Shown one piece after another: positions 31,118 through 44,200 of a DNA stretch of 64,000 bases. The translations under genes and the position numbers were made by a program. Location of the stretch: NCBI GenBank assembly GCA_963969395.1, contig OZ017797.1, positions 19,654,001 to 19,718,000 on the forward strand, read 5' to 3'. Within the stretch, counting starts at the first letter, position 1; every line of letters begins with the position of its first letter. The notes beneath the pieces were generated by a model. It was not told the DNA's origin. It was given only the letters and a program-made list of their open reading frames with translations, and searched no databases. The DNA comes from Pseudoscleropodium purum (lineage: Eukaryota > Streptophyta > Bryopsida > Hypnales > Brachytheciaceae).

Positions 31118-33819
31118 ATGGAGAATGATGTCTCCAATGACTTTTTTGTTCAAGTGCTAGTTTTACTAGCTGGTGTTTCATCTTGCAATGGCATTTTTTG
31201 TGCTTCTTGGAATACAAAGTGTGTTACTCTTACAAATGATGATGGGGTTGAGATAGCAAAAGGGATTTGTCACAATGTTGATGTGGACCTTGTCATTGAC
31301 AAGGACAGGAAGCCGCTTAGTGACGACTGAGTCGCAATTCAAATTGTAGAGTCTTTGTGTGAGGTTGAGTTTCCTTCCTCATGGATGTGATCCATGAGGT
31401 CTTGGCACATTTCAAAGGTCTATCTAAGTGGTGCGAGCTTGTATGACCATGAACAAACATATATTTACAAGACTGCTTTGAACACATCTAGGCAGCACGT
31501 TCGAACTAGAGTTCATTCATATGAATCCTCTCAAGAGAGGAAAGAGCCAATCAACCCTCTTAAGAAGGAAGTGCTCATGACAACACAAACAATCACGGGG
31601 GTGTCTTCAATAATTTATTGCCACTTGAATTGCCTTCATGCATTTCCATGCAATGAAATTCAAGCTATTTGGTCCGTTATTCACGTGGATGATGGAGTAT
31701 TTTGGTGTAAGTCACGTCTCCTTGACATGCACAAGCAAATCCACCATCTTCCTAGTGGAAGAGAAGTGATTACCATGGCAAAACGTGATATTTGTCCCAT
31801 TGCTTGGTGGACCATCCATGGTGTCTTAAGAGCTATCTTCTATAGGTACAAAGAGATGGCTAAAGACAATAAGAATCTTGAGGAGCATGGTAATTTAGGC
31901 TTGAAGAAACCATAAACACACACACTACAAGCGACAGCCACCCTCTGAATACTATTGGAAAACTCAACTAACCCAATGTTGCACAAGTCGGAGACTCTTC
32001 AATGATGGGAGAAAGTTTTGTCTATGGTCCTACCATCTTCATTTCAGTGGAGGAACAAGCTGTCTGAGATCAACAACACCAATTCGACCTTTTAGTTGCA
32101 ACATACTTCTGCAAGCAGATTGAGTAGAATTCGACGTAATTCATTACCAGAGTATGCCCCAAAGGCTCATGGAGATAGTTTTGCTCATTGTGGTGTGTGT
32201 GACAAACTTAAGCAACTTAGGAGTGCTTGCACTCCGTGTTTGAGGGTACAAGAATTGTAGACTAACAAATTAAAAATTCACCTTCATGAACAAAGAGCGC
32301 ATAGGGAGTTGCACTACGCAAACTACACTTTCTTTGAGAAGTATCCTTAGAAGGTTCTTACCATTATACATGACAAAATGGATCACCTGAAGACAGCTTC
32401 TCCACATTTCTCTCACAAAAGCAAAGCAAATGACTCTTTCATGAAGTTGTTGGTCGTTGTTACAAGCATGATTGCTCACGGTCATGAAGATGTGCAATAT
32501 GCGTACTATGGCTTGGACATCTTTCCAACAAACTCCAACCACACTATGGGGTCTATTGCAAAATTGTTGCGAGATTTGGAGTCTAAATCAAAGGTTTCTT
32601 CACATCAATTGTTTGATACGAAGGACGTGATTCATCCATTGTCAAAAGCTATACTAGAAGGCTTTGAGATTTGCGTGAATTTCCTACCGAGTTGCCTCGA
32701 GGAGGGTATTGAACTTCAACCCCTCCTTGCAACATTGTTTCTTCAATTGGACAATGCTGCTGGAGACAACAAGAACCGTTGGATTTTTGCACTTTGCTCC
32801 CTCCTTGTATACAGAGTTGTTTTCTATGAGGTATTAGTCAATTTTCTCATTGTTGGGTACATTCATGAGGACATTGATGCTCTTTTGGGTCGTTGGAGGA
32901 GCAAGTTGAAGATGAATGACTACCCTATGCTTCCAAGGCTGATGAAGTCTTTTAAGGATTGCGAAGCATAACCCGTAATCCCTCATTTCATTGAGGAGGT
33001 TCCTAACTTCAAGTGATTTGTGGAAGGATACTTATACACAGGTGATGATTCTCTAACGGATCATTTTCAAATTTAGCAATTCTAATTTTACAAGGATTCC
33101 AAGAGATGGCCTTTGATACAATACAAAATTATTTGTACGGATGTTGATTGGTTGCCCAAGGAAGGGGGGGGGAGGAATTCGCTTGTGAAAGGAAACAACA
33201 GATGGGTGCCTTAAAGTGCCAACGGGTAGTCCTAAACCTTTGGCTCCGCATTGATGAAGTTTGCAAACGTTTAGACAGGTACATTGCATTGTAGAGTGCA
33301 ATGACAAATCAAGAGTTATCTGGAAATTTAAAAAAGAAAAATGAGACGGTGAAGCAATATTGGAAGGGTGTAAGAAGCGCTGTCAATGAACCTCTTATGA
33401 GGTGTGAGGCATTGCAGGATGCATTTTGGCCTCATTCCATAGTTGCCAATGAGGTCAAGGGTCAATTCCATAGTGATGATACGATACGTGAGGAGTTTGT
33501 GGAAGATGTATCCTTTGTCGGAAGAAAACGTGACAAACAAGCTTCTTCATTCAATGTTTACCGTAATGTATATGCAAGTAACTTTCTTATGGTGCGTCCT
33601 ACTGATGGTGACCTTCGTCCATTTTGGCTTGCTCAGGCACTTACGAACCCTAATCCGGATCTAGGGCATGTGAATTCCATTCAATTGCAGTATTGGACTC
33701 CTACGTCTTTTCAATACACTGACGAGGACACATATTTAGGATGGGAACCAAACAAGGGAATTCAAGGTGTGAGAATAAAGCCATCTCCCCTAGTTGGACG
33801 CATACATATTGTATTATGA
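31118..33819 (+). pseudogene. Decayed DUF7869-type transposon gene
   Basis: From ATG at 31118 the same frame can be followed to about 33040 with some ten stops. It begins with KCVTLTNDDGVEIAKGICHN, similar to Tnp1-type domains. It continues with HCGVCDKLKQLRSACTPC, KMDHLKTASPHFSHKSKAND, and the hallmark LFLQLDNAAGDNKNRWIFAL and IVGYIHEDIDALLGRW. These D-N-x-x-x-x-NKN and GxxHEDIDxxF/LxR patterns mark the DUF7869 family of repeat-associated proteins, thought to be an RNase H-like transposase relative (family knowledge plus inference). Frameshifts lie near the G run at about 33166 and beyond. The C-terminal part (33301-33819) is open in another frame, with LMVRPTDGDLRPFWLAQAL. Several stops fit CGA to TGA. 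No termini were identified. Confidence 0.65.
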
Positions 33820-35070
33820 TTGTATGGAAGCCGCGTGTTAGAGTAGGGACTTTGGATCCGGAAATCAAATCCCAAAAGTTCAAATTGCTATTATAAAGTC
33901 ATTGGTGGAATCCTATATGCTTTGTGAAAGCATCAATGTAACTTTGGTATGAAGTTGAATGCTTAGTTTGTATGTGTACTTAGGAAGTTGTTAGAGCTTT
34001 TAGAAGTTTTTCAGTGTCCTTTTGAAGTAGACGAAATATTTTTTTTAAATTTAATATATAGGGAAAAAATAGAAAAAAATGAAAATTAGATTTAGAAAAA
34101 AAAATGGGAATTAAAAATAGAATTAGACAACAAATTTCTTTGTTTTTGAGGTTTGATTACTTTTTATATTATCTTGAAATTGGCCTACACTACATGATGG
34201 GCCATTATTTAGTGAGTTTGTATTTTTATTATGCTTTATTGTGCCTTTTTCTACTTCTTCAATGTTAAAGCTAATTACTTATTATGAATGATAGTTCAAG
34301 TTTGAATCTTAAGAGACTCCTTCAAATGTTATATAATATAGAAGAGCCATGTGAATCTATGTAAAGATCCAACAAGTAATGAAGTGTATTTTATAATGAA
34401 CCCATATAAGAAATGAGATATGAAGTATGTATTTAGTGAATAGTCTTAGTGTTACTTCAAAATTTAAGTAAAATTTACAATTTTCTTGGCATATGGAAGT
34501 CTCAATTTATTGAAGTTTCTCAAATTAATGACCACTTTTCTATACTAAATTTAGGATCATGATTAAAATGAGACTTGACATTCTCTCATTTTAATGAATA
34601 TGGCCTTATACTAATCTAGTTTGTGTGGTTAAAATTTTACATCAATCCAAAAAAATATGAATGATTGAGAAGCATTTTAGCAGGAGGTTCAACCTCATAT
34701 GTGTTTTTTGCAGTTTTTGTTGCTCTTTTTTGACATTTCAAAATCATTTTGCAGGCCTCACCAACTTTAGGTCTTTAAAATAAGTAAAATCACACATGAT
34801 GGTGAACCATGTTACTTGGTCAATAGCCTAAAATCACACACATGGGATGGCAATTTGTCACTACATAAAATCATTTTCATTTCTTCATTTCATGTGCACT
34901 ATTTTAGACACTTCTATAGGGACAATTTATACTGCCTGAATTATTTTCAAGCCTCTTCCTATAGTACTCCTTATAGTATTTGGCACTGTAAGATTCTTCG
35001 TCCGACCTCTTTTGGATGAAAATTGCCCCATGCTTAATGCAGGGGGGAAGCCTTCCCCCTCAAGCCTCTC

Positions 35071-35131
35071 GTGATGTGAGGGCCCCAACCTTTAGGCTCA
35101 TGCTCCGCCTTCTAGGGCCCTCACATCATGG
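35071..35131. repeat. GC-rich inverted repeat
   Basis: GTGATGTGAGGGCCC and GGGCCCTCACATCAT form a stem of about 14 bp around a 28-base loop. The flanks CCTCTCG and CGAGAGG extend the symmetry. It lies in a GC-richer block (35030-35330) that also contains GAATTGCTTGATGGGGGTAC, shared with 40525-40544. Confidence 0.65.
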
Positions 35132-35498
35132 AAGGCCTTCGAGAGGAGGCCTCCCACTACACGTAACTTAATGTACAGAGTGATTCACGTGCCATAGGCC
35201 TGTCTCATCCGGGCATCAACACTACCTAGACCAAGGCTCGTCAACCTACCCGCACGATGCTCCACTAATATCCGGTTCATGGACCTCTTCATCTGAATTG
35301 CTTGATGGGGGTACATCAATATCTCACATGAAAATGTGTTGGTGGTAAGTTAGTATGATGTGAACCTTGTTGGAGAGTCTTAGGGGCGCTTCACTCATGG
35401 GCCAACCAAGTTGAGAGGCCGTGGGAGTTCATGGCCAAACTTTGGGCAAGAGTCCAAAGAAATGGCAAATAAATGGTAATAAATGGTAAAATTTGACG

Positions 35499-35557
35499 GA
35501 CTCTCGACTAGAGTTTGGGTCGCCATTTTGTGGCAACCCAAACTCTAATCGAGAGTC
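35499..35557. repeat. Strong hairpin, 22-bp stem with one mismatch
   Basis: Bases 35499-35520 and 35536-35557 are reverse complements at 21 of 22 positions (GACTCTCGACTAGAG... against ...CTCTAATCGAGAGTC). The loop adds a further GCCA/TGGC pairing. Length and pairing would suit a small-RNA precursor or the core of a foldback element. No coding context is seen. Confidence 0.7.
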
Positions 35558-36372
35558 GATCGCAAAGCCATCGCCACATAGGACCTTGAGCTGCCATGTA
35601 GGCACTTCGAAGGGCCATAGACTTCGGCCCATGTGTAAAGTGGCCCTTAGGGGCTGTCTTTTGAGTGGATAGTGAGAGAACATGTTTTTAGACAATTAGT
35701 TTAATTTAGTGAATTTTTTTGTTTTATTATTTTTCGCCCCTATTAGAGCATAAGTCTTTTAAATTCCCAAACCAAACCCAAACCAAATCCAAACTTAAGC
35801 CCAACCTAAACCCACCTACCTACCCTATTTATAATTCTGGAGTGAAAATGGGATTTGCAATCAATATGGGAATTCTATTACCCAATATCTATATTGTGTA
35901 TTAGTGTATGTTTTCTATATTCATATTTATATCCCTAAACTTGTATTCATATTCATATATATATTCCATATCTATATTTGTATTCTATATCTATGTTCAT
36001 ATCCCATATCCGTATCCTGGATTGTTGACTAGGGGATTGGTTTCAATTTTTTTATATGAGCAAATCGATGGTTTGTGATTTTCAAAAATTGAAAGTGGGG
36101 ATTAATCAAAAACATGATGTTTGCATCTTTCCACTAGATACTAGATAGTACAATGTGAACCTTGCTAGAGAGTTAATTAATGTTGGAGTGTTAGTCAAAA
36201 CTTTAGCTTTGTAATGAATTGGAGGTTTATATCAAAAATATTTTTTAAACAAGCCAATATTTCTATGATTGTTGTTGCCACTGATTTCTCTATGACTTTT
36301 ATTTGGAACAAATAATTGAGAGTATAAGAAATTTTGCCAAGTTTTTGATGAATTGGAGGATTATTTAACCCC

Positions 36373-36901
36373 TTAACCCCTAAGCACTCAAGTAACCACT
36401 TTTTTGTCATTGCCCAACTTCAGGTAGAATTTTTGGACAGATAAAAAAAATTCAATTTTTTTTTTGGTAAAATATTGGATTATCTTTCAATATTTATATT
36501 CAAACTAAGATCACTACGATCAATCAAATATTATAAGAGAAATAGCACAAAGAGTTTAAATTTGCCTAATGTTGAAAAACTCACTATTTTGGAAAATGTT
36601 GATGTTCTCATTACTAGATCTTATGTATTTTTCACAAATCAATAGAAACCACAATTTTGACCAATAAAAAAATTCAAATGCTGAAGAGAAAAATTGTATT
36701 TTTGTTGAATTTTTAAAGATATATCTTCAAAATTCATTTGAAGGGAATTTAAATGTATTTTTATAATTTCAATCATACAAATGTTTTCTACTTTGTCTAC
36801 TTCACATCATCATTGTTGAAGCAAACTTCAAAAAAATTGTAGAACTTATATTTTAAACACATTTGTGTTTTGTTCAAACCCCTTGGGCTTTTAGGGGTTA
36901 A
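36373..36901. repeat. TTAA-bounded inverted-terminal-repeat element, about 0.53 kb
   Basis: It starts TTAACCCCTAAGC and ends GCTTTTAGGGGTTAA, so the ends are inverted repeats of about 11-13 bp with TTAA at both borders. The TTAA borders and CCC start recall piggyBac-type non-autonomous elements. A second TTAACCCC directly precedes it at 36365. Confidence 0.45.
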
Positions 36902-38885
36902 GTTCCTTCACTATATTTTCCCCCCAAATGCTCGAAAATTGCCATTTCTAGTACAAGTATCAAATTTTTGAAGAAATTTTTTTTGACATATATAACTATA
37001 GGATCTTGTAGTATGTTCACTTGAGAACATGTGGGAAAAATTTCAGAAATGTCTACTACATGAATTACAAGATATAAGCATTCAAATTCATTGAAATCAT
37101 TCTTTTGGCCTTGAAAAAAACAGAGCAATTGCACTTCACAAGCTCACTTTTTTATGAAAAAATGTCTAAAATGGTGGTGCTTCTTTGGATTCGTTTTCCT
37201 ACAGAAATTGGCTATATACTAAATTTTTTTTACTTATTTGGAATTGTATAACGTATAGGAAAAAAATAGTAATTAGAAAATATAGAGAATGATTCAAAAT
37301 ACTAAATTGTTAAGAATTTAATTATGGAATTGAAAAATGTCAATCCTAATGGTTGTAATGTTGTAATAAACAATCTACATCCTATGATTTTATTTGTTTT
37401 CAAAAATATTGAAAATTGAGTTAAATAAATGACTTCAAAGTTAAGTTTAGAGTAGAAAATCTATGACTACTCACAAATTAAAACTCCTTGTAATTTTTGA
37501 CTCATTGATCAAAATGGAATGATTCAAAGCTTCCCACTTACGTAGAAATCTTGAAAACCAATTTCAAATTTTTGATCTCGAAAAAAGTAATTTTTTTTAG
37601 TTGCCCAAACTGCTCGTCTAAGGAAAAAAATAAACATATTAGGCAATAATTTTTTTACTCTTATTTCCAAATGTCATGAAATTTAGTGCACATGAAAGAT
37701 ATTCCTTGTCCACACCTTCTATTAAAATTTTTGCCTAAAATACGCAAGTTTTTAGTCACAAGTACTTGCCCAAAATTGCTTTGTTCCTAAAAATAGCATG
37801 CTAGTCCTTTAGGGGTTAATGAATGGTTTTTTTATGCAAGAGTGCTTCCTTGATTGTTGATTTGAGTGTTTTCTTTATGATATCTGTTCTTCAACAACAA
37901 AATGATAGTAAAAGCAATGTAACTAGAAGTTTAGTATTTATATTTCAAATTGGAATCTTAACCCCTAAATTTCCATGGCTATGTTTTCACTAGAAATGCT
38001 TGAAAACTATCATTTTGAGTACAAATACCAAATTCTTGAAAAAAACTTTTTTGGACATTTGTAATTGTAGGATCTTGTAGTATGCTCATTTGAAAATATG
38101 TTTTAAAAATTTCAGATATTTTCAATACATGGATTGCAAGATATAAGCATTCAAATACACTAATATCATTTTTTTTGCCCTGCAAATAAGAAGGCAGTTG
38201 CACTTCACAAGCTCACTTTTCTATAAAATAAAGTCCAAAATGATGGTGTTTCTTTGGATTCTTTTTTGTAGACAAGTTGGCTACATGCTTGAAAAATTTC
38301 AAATCATTTGGAATTGTACAACATATAGGAAAAAAATGATAAGAGGATAGTAGTAGAGAATGATTCAAAATACAAGATTGTTAACAATTGATTCATGAAA
38401 TAAAAAATGCCAATCCCAATGGTTTTAATGTTGTCATAAACAATGTACATCCCTTGATTTTATTTTTTTCAAAAAATATTGAAAATTGAGTAAGATAAAG
38501 GACTTCAAAGTTTATTTTAGAGTAGAGAATCCATAACTACCCACAAACAAAAAAATCCTCATAATTTTTGACTCATTAATCAAAATAGAATGATTCAAAG
38601 TTTTCCACGTATTTATAACTTTAGAAGACCAATTTCAAATTTTTGTTTCTTCAAAAAGTGATTTTAAAAAATTTGCCTAGACTACCCATTTGGAAAAAAA
38701 TAATAATATATTAGGCCATAATTTGTTACTCCTATTTCCAAATTTCATGAAATTTAGTACATGTGAAAAATATTCCTTGTCCACACCTTCTAATAAAATT
38801 TCAGCTTAAAATATACAAATCCTCATTTACAGCAATGTGCCCAAAAAATTTATACAACCAAAAAATGCATGCTAATCTTTTAAAG
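36891..38885. repeat. Two diverged copies of an AT-rich repeat of about 0.93 kb
   Basis: 36891-37819 and 37958-38885 are homologous in the same orientation over most of their length. Shared landmarks in order include AGGATCTTGTAGTATG, AAGATATAAGCATTCAAAT, TTGCACTTCACAAGCTCAC, GGTGTTTCTTTGGATTC/GGTGCTTCTTTGGATTC and ATTCCTTGTCCACACCTTCT. The first ends in TTTAGGGGTTAA and the second begins TTAACCCCTAAA. A third, partial copy is at 21228-21430. Confidence 0.7.
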
Positions 38886-40339
38886 GATAATATGTAAACA
38901 CTCATGTAATGTGAGGTTTACATAACATTCAATAGCCTTCATGCCCACTGCCTTTCCTTCGTGTACCTACTAATGAAGTATTGTTGGATGTGGAATTTTC
39001 TGCACCATGTATTTTAGAGCCGAGGAAGTGACAGTGTTTGCAATTGAATGTTATAGAACAGTCATTCTTTACATGTGTACAAAAAAGCTGGTAAAGTTTC
39101 AACTATTCCATTCTTGAAAAAACTGAATGTATGAACAATTGTGCAGATGAAAGATGATATTGGAAAATTTGCAGTACCCCCAAATTTTCTTTCTATCAGA
39201 GGATGGGTCCAAGATGCTTGTTCGCAACTCCTGCCAAGAGTGTTATGAAAAAATGACAAAAGCATGAGAACAATTCAAATGCCTGGCGAAATTTTAAATT
39301 TTAAATTTTTCATTCTTTTCGTGGAGATTAACCAAACCTGAAATCCGGACTTTATCAAATTCAGCCCTGCAGCCAGATTGTCTGAGAAGCTAACATAATA
39401 CTGAGATATTCACAAACTCTCGGAGACACTATCAAGTTACTCAACAGGGCAGCAATTGAGGAAGCAGAAGACACAGAAGAGGATAATTATCACCAATTGG
39501 TAAAACAAAGTATTATATTCACATTCCATGAGTAGCTACGTACTTTGCGACTTGCCATGAATATTAATATCCATTTGTTGTTAATTCATATCCCGGTTCA
39601 TATGGAGAAGTACTATTTCAAGAGATTGACACTACAAGAAATTCTTCCTTCTTTGATCCAATTGTTATCACATAAGAAAACGAGATATTGAGAATAGTTG
39701 GGACCAGGTGAAATACCATGAGAATGATTCTGCGATTCAAAGAACTCATGCAAATTGCAATGATACTTGAATTTCCATTTGTCTGATTGCCTTGATAGTA
39801 CAAAATCTGCATTGAGTCACAATTAAGAGTGATAGGCTGTTCAATTTCCAATCATAGCTCTGTTCATATTACACTCACACATGTTTATACTACAACTCAC
39901 CTATTGCACAACCTGTGAAAATGTCCAAGAAGTGTATGTTGAAGCATAGAATGATCATGTCATGTACATTGAAAGTCATAATTATCACTTACATCAATTT
40001 TGTAACGAGCTTATGGTCGGAATTATAGCAACCTACATAACAAGAATAGGTTTTACAAAATTTGAGGGATAAAAATTCACGATAATTTCAATTTTGACCC
40101 CCAAAATGTAATTTTCTTTTAATCCTCCTTAAATCAATTTGCCGACATGGGAAAAATATTTTCCTAAATACACCATGAGTGTAGCTATGCTGAATTCCTT
40201 AAGTGGTCGGAAATGGGTCGTCATCCCATAATACCTCCAACTGGGGGGAACAACCATCCAGGTTTAACAGTGTTATGAGATTCAAGCATGAACAGTCCAC
40301 GAGCAGATACTGATCTGCAATAAATATTAATAACTTAAG

Positions 40340-41280
40340 TATGCTTTGAAAGGAGCTCGATTGTTGCTTCCGAAGTTAGTCCTCCCACATGCGAGACGCA
40401 ATGTACCCCCCATCGAGCAACTCAGCTGTGACGGTCCGTGCGACCGGTATGAGCGGAGCGCCGTGGAGGGCAGCTGGACAGCAGGCAGCGATGAGGCCGG
40501 GAAGAGGCGGGGCCCACGCCGCGTGAATTGCTCGATGGGGGTACACAACGTCTCGGGTCAAATTATGTACTGAATTTGTGGCGAGAGTTAAGTTGCGAGG
40601 GCTTGTGAAATGAAAAATGACTCACGGCAATTTCCTGACCACGTAAGTGTAGGCGGTAACCCCGTACTGTAGAGGCCTAGAGATTCCACTCCAGGTTAGC
40701 TGGACCGAGGGCGAGAACACGGAGACTTTTGCTGACGCACTACTGTAGCAGTGGAGTTGGCGTCCTTTGCACGCCGAGCTTCCCGAGAGGGCAAAGGGAG
40801 CCCTATCCTTGTTCCCCGACGTCGCCAAGTTACTCCACGCACTTAGCCGGTGCATTCTTGAGAAACGCAGTGGACGCTGCACCCGCTCGCGAAGGCCGGA
40901 TTCAGACTCCCCTTCGAACTGTAACTGGCGGGTCGTGCGGATGCTTGTCGATCGAGGTGAAGTCTCCGCTCTCTTGGGCTTACCGACAAATTGAAGTCCT
41001 CTCCCAGATGCATGCACAAGAGCAGAGCAGCTTGTACTGTGAGTTGTTGTTGTTGCAGTACTAGTCACAGGTTTCCTCGTCTGGCGTTACGCTGCACGCT
41101 CTGGGCACTAGGTCTTGGTGGTCTGGGAGTTCTAAGTTAGGGTTTCGGTTTTGGTGTGCAGTAGTGGTATGCTCGATCTTGGATGCTAATCTGTGGCGAT
41201 ATTCTCTCTTGCAGAGCCGTGAAGTTATTGAGGGAAAAAAAGACTGCAAACTCCGTGCGAATTCCCACCTCAAGGTACGA
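40340..41280. other. GC-richer block of unknown nature, possible leader region
   Basis: About 0.9 kb clearly richer in GC than its surroundings. Open frames exist on both strands (plus 40729-41064, minus 40622-41068), but neither has a recognisable domain or a convincing codon pattern. It ends near CACCTCAAG|GTACGAG, a splice-donor-like site at about 41275. It could be the promoter and a non-coding first exon of the large gene starting at 46597, or a decayed element. I cannot decide. Confidence 0.3.
40403..40544. repeat. Inverted repeat around a GC-rich core
   Basis: GTACCCCCCATCGAGCAA (from 40403) and TTGCTCGATGGGGGTAC (to 40544) are complementary apart from one extra C, with a GC-rich loop of about 107 bases. 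The right arm with its GAATTG prefix matches GAATTGCTTGATGGGGGTAC near 35292-35311, so both belong to one repeat family. Confidence 0.6.
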
Positions 41281-44200
41281 GTCGCATTTGCATCTCTGTC
41301 GGTATGGTTGGGATTGAGATGTCTGTCTTGATCAATTGACTCTCACTGATAATTGAGTCTGCCTGTCATTGAGGCAAGCAAGTTCTGATTGGTTGTTGTG
41401 CAAATTGTTGACCTCCGTTGTCGTGAACTCGTGATTAGTTGGGTAGAGTTTGCAAGGTAGGACTTAGCCAGTTTGCGATGGGTTTGCGATTGTCTTGCCA
41501 TGGGGAAGTGAATTAGACCTAATGCACCACAACAACGGCTTGGGTTGTTCGTCTCTCTATAATTATCGCTTCAGGGGACAGAGCTTCGTGTGAATCATTA
41601 TCTCAGTTCTCTCAGGGTCTAGACCATGGACTAGTGATTTAGACGTAATGCACCACAACAACGGTTTGGTTTTTTCGTCTCTCTAAAATTATCGCTTTTA
41701 GGTGACAGCGTCGTGTGAATCGTTTCCTCAGTTTTCTCAGGGTCTAGACCAGCTTTGTCAGAGCAGATACGCATGTGGACAAGGGAGTGGTTCGTCAATT
41801 ATGAAGGTTACACCCTGGATGACACGAACTGTCATTCTTTGTGAAACACACCATCGGTTAAGTGTGTCAGTTCAGGCCTTGAATCTGTATTTTCTTTCTA
41901 AACGAATCAAAAGTTTAGAATATGATATGCGTCACTTTGTTTTCTGGGCATACTTTGACATTGTTCCTGCTCACTGGATTCCCTTGGGGAAGGTTCATGT
42001 CTTGACATACACTCTTGTCTCTCCGTCAAGAGCATTTGTTTCAGGAACTATGGACAATGCTTTAACAATGTTGTGATGTTGTGCTTCGAGAGGAGAATTG
42101 TGGTAGGTCTTTAAAATTTGTTTGTCACAATGTTATAATGTATTGATCTGTGAAAGCATCTAGGGAATAATGTGGTGCATATTGTGAGTCCTCAAATTTA
42201 GGTTCTTATTGTAGCATTTTGGGGCACATGAATAGCTTGTATTGCGAGTAGTTTTTGCACCATCCATGCATGTCTCCTTGGTTGTTATTGGTCACATTGC
42301 TTAGGTCTTTGTGGTTTAGGATTTTAGTTTTGAATTGTAGAAGTGATTATGTTTGATCTACAATTTCTATTTAATAAGGGAATAGAGTTAATAAAGTCTC
42401 GCACAATGTGAATTTTCACCTATAGGTGTAGATTACACCATGTCCATGGGATTGGGGTGGTGATTATTTTCTCTTCAATTGCAAGAGCAAAGGGTTGTAG
42501 AATGTTGTGTTTATTACTTCCTTAGCATATGGACCAAGCTTTTGTGGTTGAAGCTTTACTATTTGTTTAGGGCGATGTTATAAATGTGTAAAATTGTGAA
42601 GGCATTTAGGGAATTCAGCAATGCATTGTACAAGTCTTCAAGTTCAGGTTTTGGTGACAATGTTGTTGACATTTTTGTGGATTTAGCTTGAAGTTGGTTG
42701 AAATAAGTTTTGACTACATTTGATGTGTTTCTATCTTTTGCAAACTCTCTGAATGGGTTGTTTGGCTTTATAGGGGTTATCTTCTAACTTTGTTTAGTAG
42801 ACTCTATATGGAATGCATGAGAATATGTGGTTGGTGATTACATGTAACCTTGTTATGTCATAATTAAATGCAACTAAGTGATTATAGTTAAAATTCTTTG
42901 TAATTACACCCTTGACATCCAAAATTGATAGGAATCTTAACATATATAGGTGATACTATGATTTTTGCAAAGGAAATTGACATTGTACTTTCTAAGATTC
43001 AATAAGCTCTAGTAGCATATTGGTTAATGAAATATAATATATTAATAATATTTTATTACTAAATTATTTAATAATTCACTATTGCATATCATGAAGTATT
43101 GTTAGTATTTGATGTTTTTTCATAACTTCATTAGTATTGATTATATTAGTATTGTTGGATAATATCTTTTCATATATACCATAAGGTAGAAGTACTTGAT
43201 TGCACTACCTTCCACTCTCTAACACCTAAAAAATAGACTTTGAATGAATACTTTGTGATCCCCAACTTCAACTTTTTTGAAGCAACTAATGAAAGTTGAG
43301 ATATTTTTTGCTTCAAAATTGTCCATTTAAGGTTAGTTTAGTATTAAATATAAGCTAGCTTATGTTTTCAACTTTGAAAATTGTAAAATATTATTAGTGT
43401 TGTAATTATAAAACCACTTGATTTGTGGTTCTCTTGAGTTTGTTAATAATCTCATCAATTTTTGCCTTTTAAATTGTATTTGTCTATCAATTTTGAATTA
43501 TTAGTATATAATAATATGGATTATCTATCACTATACAAAATTCAATTTGTTTCATGTACAATTGCCACTATTATAAATTTGTAGGAAAAAATGAAAAAGT
43601 GAAGAAATTAGTAAATATTAGCTAAAAGAATCCAATTAGCTTGAATTTTTTCTTGAGGTATAAATAGTAATAGAGGTTTATGTGAAGATTTATGAATTAA
43701 TTCTTTTATATTTCATCCAAAATACTTTTGCCAGTGACCATTATATCAAATTTCATTGTTGAGCTAAATTTCTCATTTTATATGATTGGTTTATTTTGTA
43801 TTGTTATTGATTTTCTTTGAATTTTTGATGGAAAAGAATTATTGTTATTTTCTTAAGTGAAAAGTGAAAGTAAATTTTTATCAATTGTAATACATATTAG
43901 AATATTTTGAAATTTTTACTACAAATGAAATGAGAAACAATTTTTACTATAAAATGAGAAATATAATTTTTAATAGTAATTTAGAAATTATTTCAAAAAT
44001 AGAAGATATGAGTGAAATCCACAATGTTTTGTATTTTGGATTCTATCATTCAAAGTGTGTAATTGCAATAATTCTCTTAAATTCTTGTATTTCTCAAAAT
44101 TTCAAAATGGAATAGAACAAAATTGGTCAAACTTCATTTCTTACTTTAAATCCAACACCTAAGAATGGTTAATTTGAAAAGTTATAAGCAAGTTTGATGA

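Larger units (their letters stand above)
33820..40339. other. AT-rich intergenic region with repeats, no gene seen
   Basis: About 6.5 kb without a supported coding sequence. It holds inverted repeats at 35071-35131 and 35499-35557, the TTAACCCC-type repeats at 36373-36901, 36891-37819 and 37958-38885, and a single CACTACAAGAA string at 39630-39640 with no matching partner. Confidence 0.5.

Noticed and set aside
39630..39640. CACTACAAGAA as the left end of a second CACTA element
   Set aside because: No partner terminus in reasonable distance, no subterminal repeats and no transposase nearby. A chance match or a lone relic.
40622..41068. Coding genes in the GC-richer block on either strand
   Set aside because: Open frames on both strands overlap and neither shows a known motif. 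GC-rich sequence has few stops by chance.
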